This document shows positions 5,762 to 6,773 of a stretch of DNA of 6,773 nt, piece by piece. The DNA is from Desulfobacula sp. (lineage in GTDB: Bacteria > Desulfobacterota > Desulfobacteria > Desulfobacterales > Desulfobacteraceae), in contig JAOZRI010000096.1 in NCBI GenBank assembly GCA_029940235.1, positions 1,281-8,053 of the forward strand, given 5' to 3'. The position numbers and the translations under genes were made by a program. Below the pieces are notes generated by a model. The model did not search any database, was not told the DNA's origin, and saw only the letters and a program-made list of their open reading frames with translations. Numbering within the stretch: position 1 is the first letter of the stretch; each line of letters starts with the position of its first letter.

Positions 5762-6773
5762 ATGTCCAAAGAAAAAGTTGTTCTTGCCTATTCAGGAGGG
5801 CTTGACACCTCGGTTATATTAAAATGGCTGTTGGAACAAGGCTATGAAGTGTTTGCCTATATGGCTGATATTGGTCAGAAAGAAGATTTTAAAGCAGCTG
5901 AAAAAAAAGCATTGAAAATCGGTGCTTCCAAAGTATTTATAGAGGATATGAAAAAGGAATTTGTCACTGATTATATTTTTCCTGTATATAAAGCCAATAC
6001 AGTCTATGAAGGTCGATATCTTCTTGGTACTGCCATTGCCCGCCCTATTATTTCAAAAAGACAGATTGAGATCGCAAACAGGGTTGGTGCCCAGTATGTG
6101 TCCCATGGTGCAACAGGCAAAGGCAATGACCAGGTAAGATTTGAACTGGCATATTATGCCCTTAATCCCAAAATCAAAGTCATTGCGCCCTGGAAGAACA
6201 AAAAATTTTTAGATGCTTTCAAAGGAAGAACTGATCTCCTTGATTACGCTGAGAAACATGGAATTCCTACCAAGCAAAGCGCCTCAAAACCCTATAGTGA
6301 AGATGATAACCTGCTGCATATTTCCCATGAAGCAGGTGTTCTGGAAGATCCCGGCTATGAGTGTGAAGAGAGTATTTATTCCCATACTGTTGCTCCAGAA
6401 CAAGCCCCGGATAAACCAACAAAAATTAAAATTGAATTTAAAGATGGTATTCCTGTTAAAGTAACTAACTTTGAAGATAATACTGTTAAAACCGATGCTC
6501 TTGAGTTGTTTGAATATCTGAATACTCTGGGAAGAGAAAATGGCATTGGCCGTCTTGACATGGTTGAAAACCGCTTTGTTGGGATCAAATCAAGGGGTGT
6601 CTATGAAACCCCGGGAGGAACGATTTTACACGAAGCCCACAAGGATATTGAAGGTGTAGCCATGGACAGGGAAGTCATGCGCCTTCGGGACATGCTGTCT
6701 GTCAGGCTTGCAGAACTCGTTTATAACGGGTTCTGGTTCAGCCCTGAGATGGAATTTATCATGGCAGCCATTG
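5762..6773 (+). CDS. argG: ArgG, argininosuccinate synthase (3' end off the window)
   Basis: ArgG joins citrulline and aspartate with ATP cleavage to AMP and pyrophosphate, giving argininosuccinate, the penultimate step of arginine synthesis in the cytoplasm. The visible 337 residues are an uninterrupted frame; the family is about 400 residues, so roughly the last 60 lie beyond the right edge. The ATP-binding loop AYSGGLDTS is at 9-17. Other family blocks follow: [83 protein letters not shown] and YETPGGTIL. The start ATG at 5762 has AAGGAG 5 nt upstream and agrees with the family N-terminus. No argH or other arginine gene is in view, but they could follow downstream. It is the only plus-strand gene here. 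I see no reliable arginine-repressor operator. Confidence 0.97.
   Translation, partial: MSKEKVVLAYSGGLDTSVILKWLLEQGYEVFAYMADIGQKEDFKAAEKKALKIGASKVFIEDMKKEFVTDYIFPVYKANTVYEGRYLLGTAIARPIISKRQIEIANRVGAQYVSHGATGKGNDQVRFELAYYALNPKIKVIAPWKNKKFLDAFKGRTDLLDYAEKHGIPTKQSASKPYSEDDNLLHISHEAGVLEDPGYECEESIYSHTVAPEQAPDKPTKIKIEFKDGIPVKVTNFEDNTVKTDALELFEYLNTLGRENGIGRLDMVENRFVGIKSRGVYETPGGTILHEAHKDIEGVAMDREVMRLRDMLSVRLAELVYNGFWFSPEMEFIMAAI

Noticed and set aside
6376..6588. Minus-strand open frame of 70 residues
   Set aside because: It is antisense within the intact argG reading frame and shows no family likeness.

Overview
The window looks like part of the chromosome of an anaerobic, sulfate-reducer-like Desulfobacterota (former Deltaproteobacteria), possibly Desulfobacteraceae such as a Desulfobacula or Desulfobacter relative. 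This is an inference. It rests on an AT-rich, lysine-rich coding style, a corrinoid-type methyltetrahydrofolate methyltransferase typical of Wood-Ljungdahl organisms, and the mix of housekeeping genes. No rRNA or other phylogenetic marker is present.

Layout. Five complete genes and one partial gene lie on the minus strand. Read in their own direction from about 5514 down to 1, they are: an MscS-type mechanosensitive channel (5514-4411), an AcsE-like pterin-binding methyltransferase (4348-3557), panB (3438-2587), a TIGR02757/DUF2400 protein (2522-1716), sfsA (1611-898), and a RhuM-family protein that runs off the left edge (about 610 to <1). One gene, argG, lies on the plus strand from 5762 and runs off the right edge. 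A 247-bp divergent intergenic region separates mscS from argG. I saw no tRNA, rRNA, CRISPR array or insertion sequence.

Function. Most of the window is core metabolism. PanB (pantothenate/CoA pathway) consumes 5,10-methylene-tetrahydrofolate, and its upstream neighbour probably transfers the methyl group of methyl-tetrahydrofolate to a corrinoid protein, so two folate one-carbon enzymes sit side by side. ArgG makes argininosuccinate for arginine synthesis. The DUF2400 protein and SfsA are neighbours with DNA-enzyme-like folds: DUF2400 carries a Lys/Asp pair resembling HhH-GPD DNA glycosylases, and SfsA carries a PD-(D/E)XK nuclease-like core. The gaps of 62-118 bp suggest a loosely spaced set of co-directional genes rather than one tight operon.

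Accessory part. The left ~880 bp differs from the rest. The rhuM-like gene is near 50% GC while its neighbours are mostly in the 30s to 40s. It lacks a clear start codon, contains a 25-bp near-perfect palindrome, and is preceded by an AT-rich gap with what may be a decayed reading frame. Its linker resembles RhuM proteins that continue into a Fic/DOC domain, which would lie just outside the window. I did not find a convincing new multi-gene system. The best leads are the rhuM palindrome, the predicted RhuM-Fic architecture, the glycosylase-like residues of DUF2400, and a possible alternative RNA pairing over the sfsA ribosome binding site.
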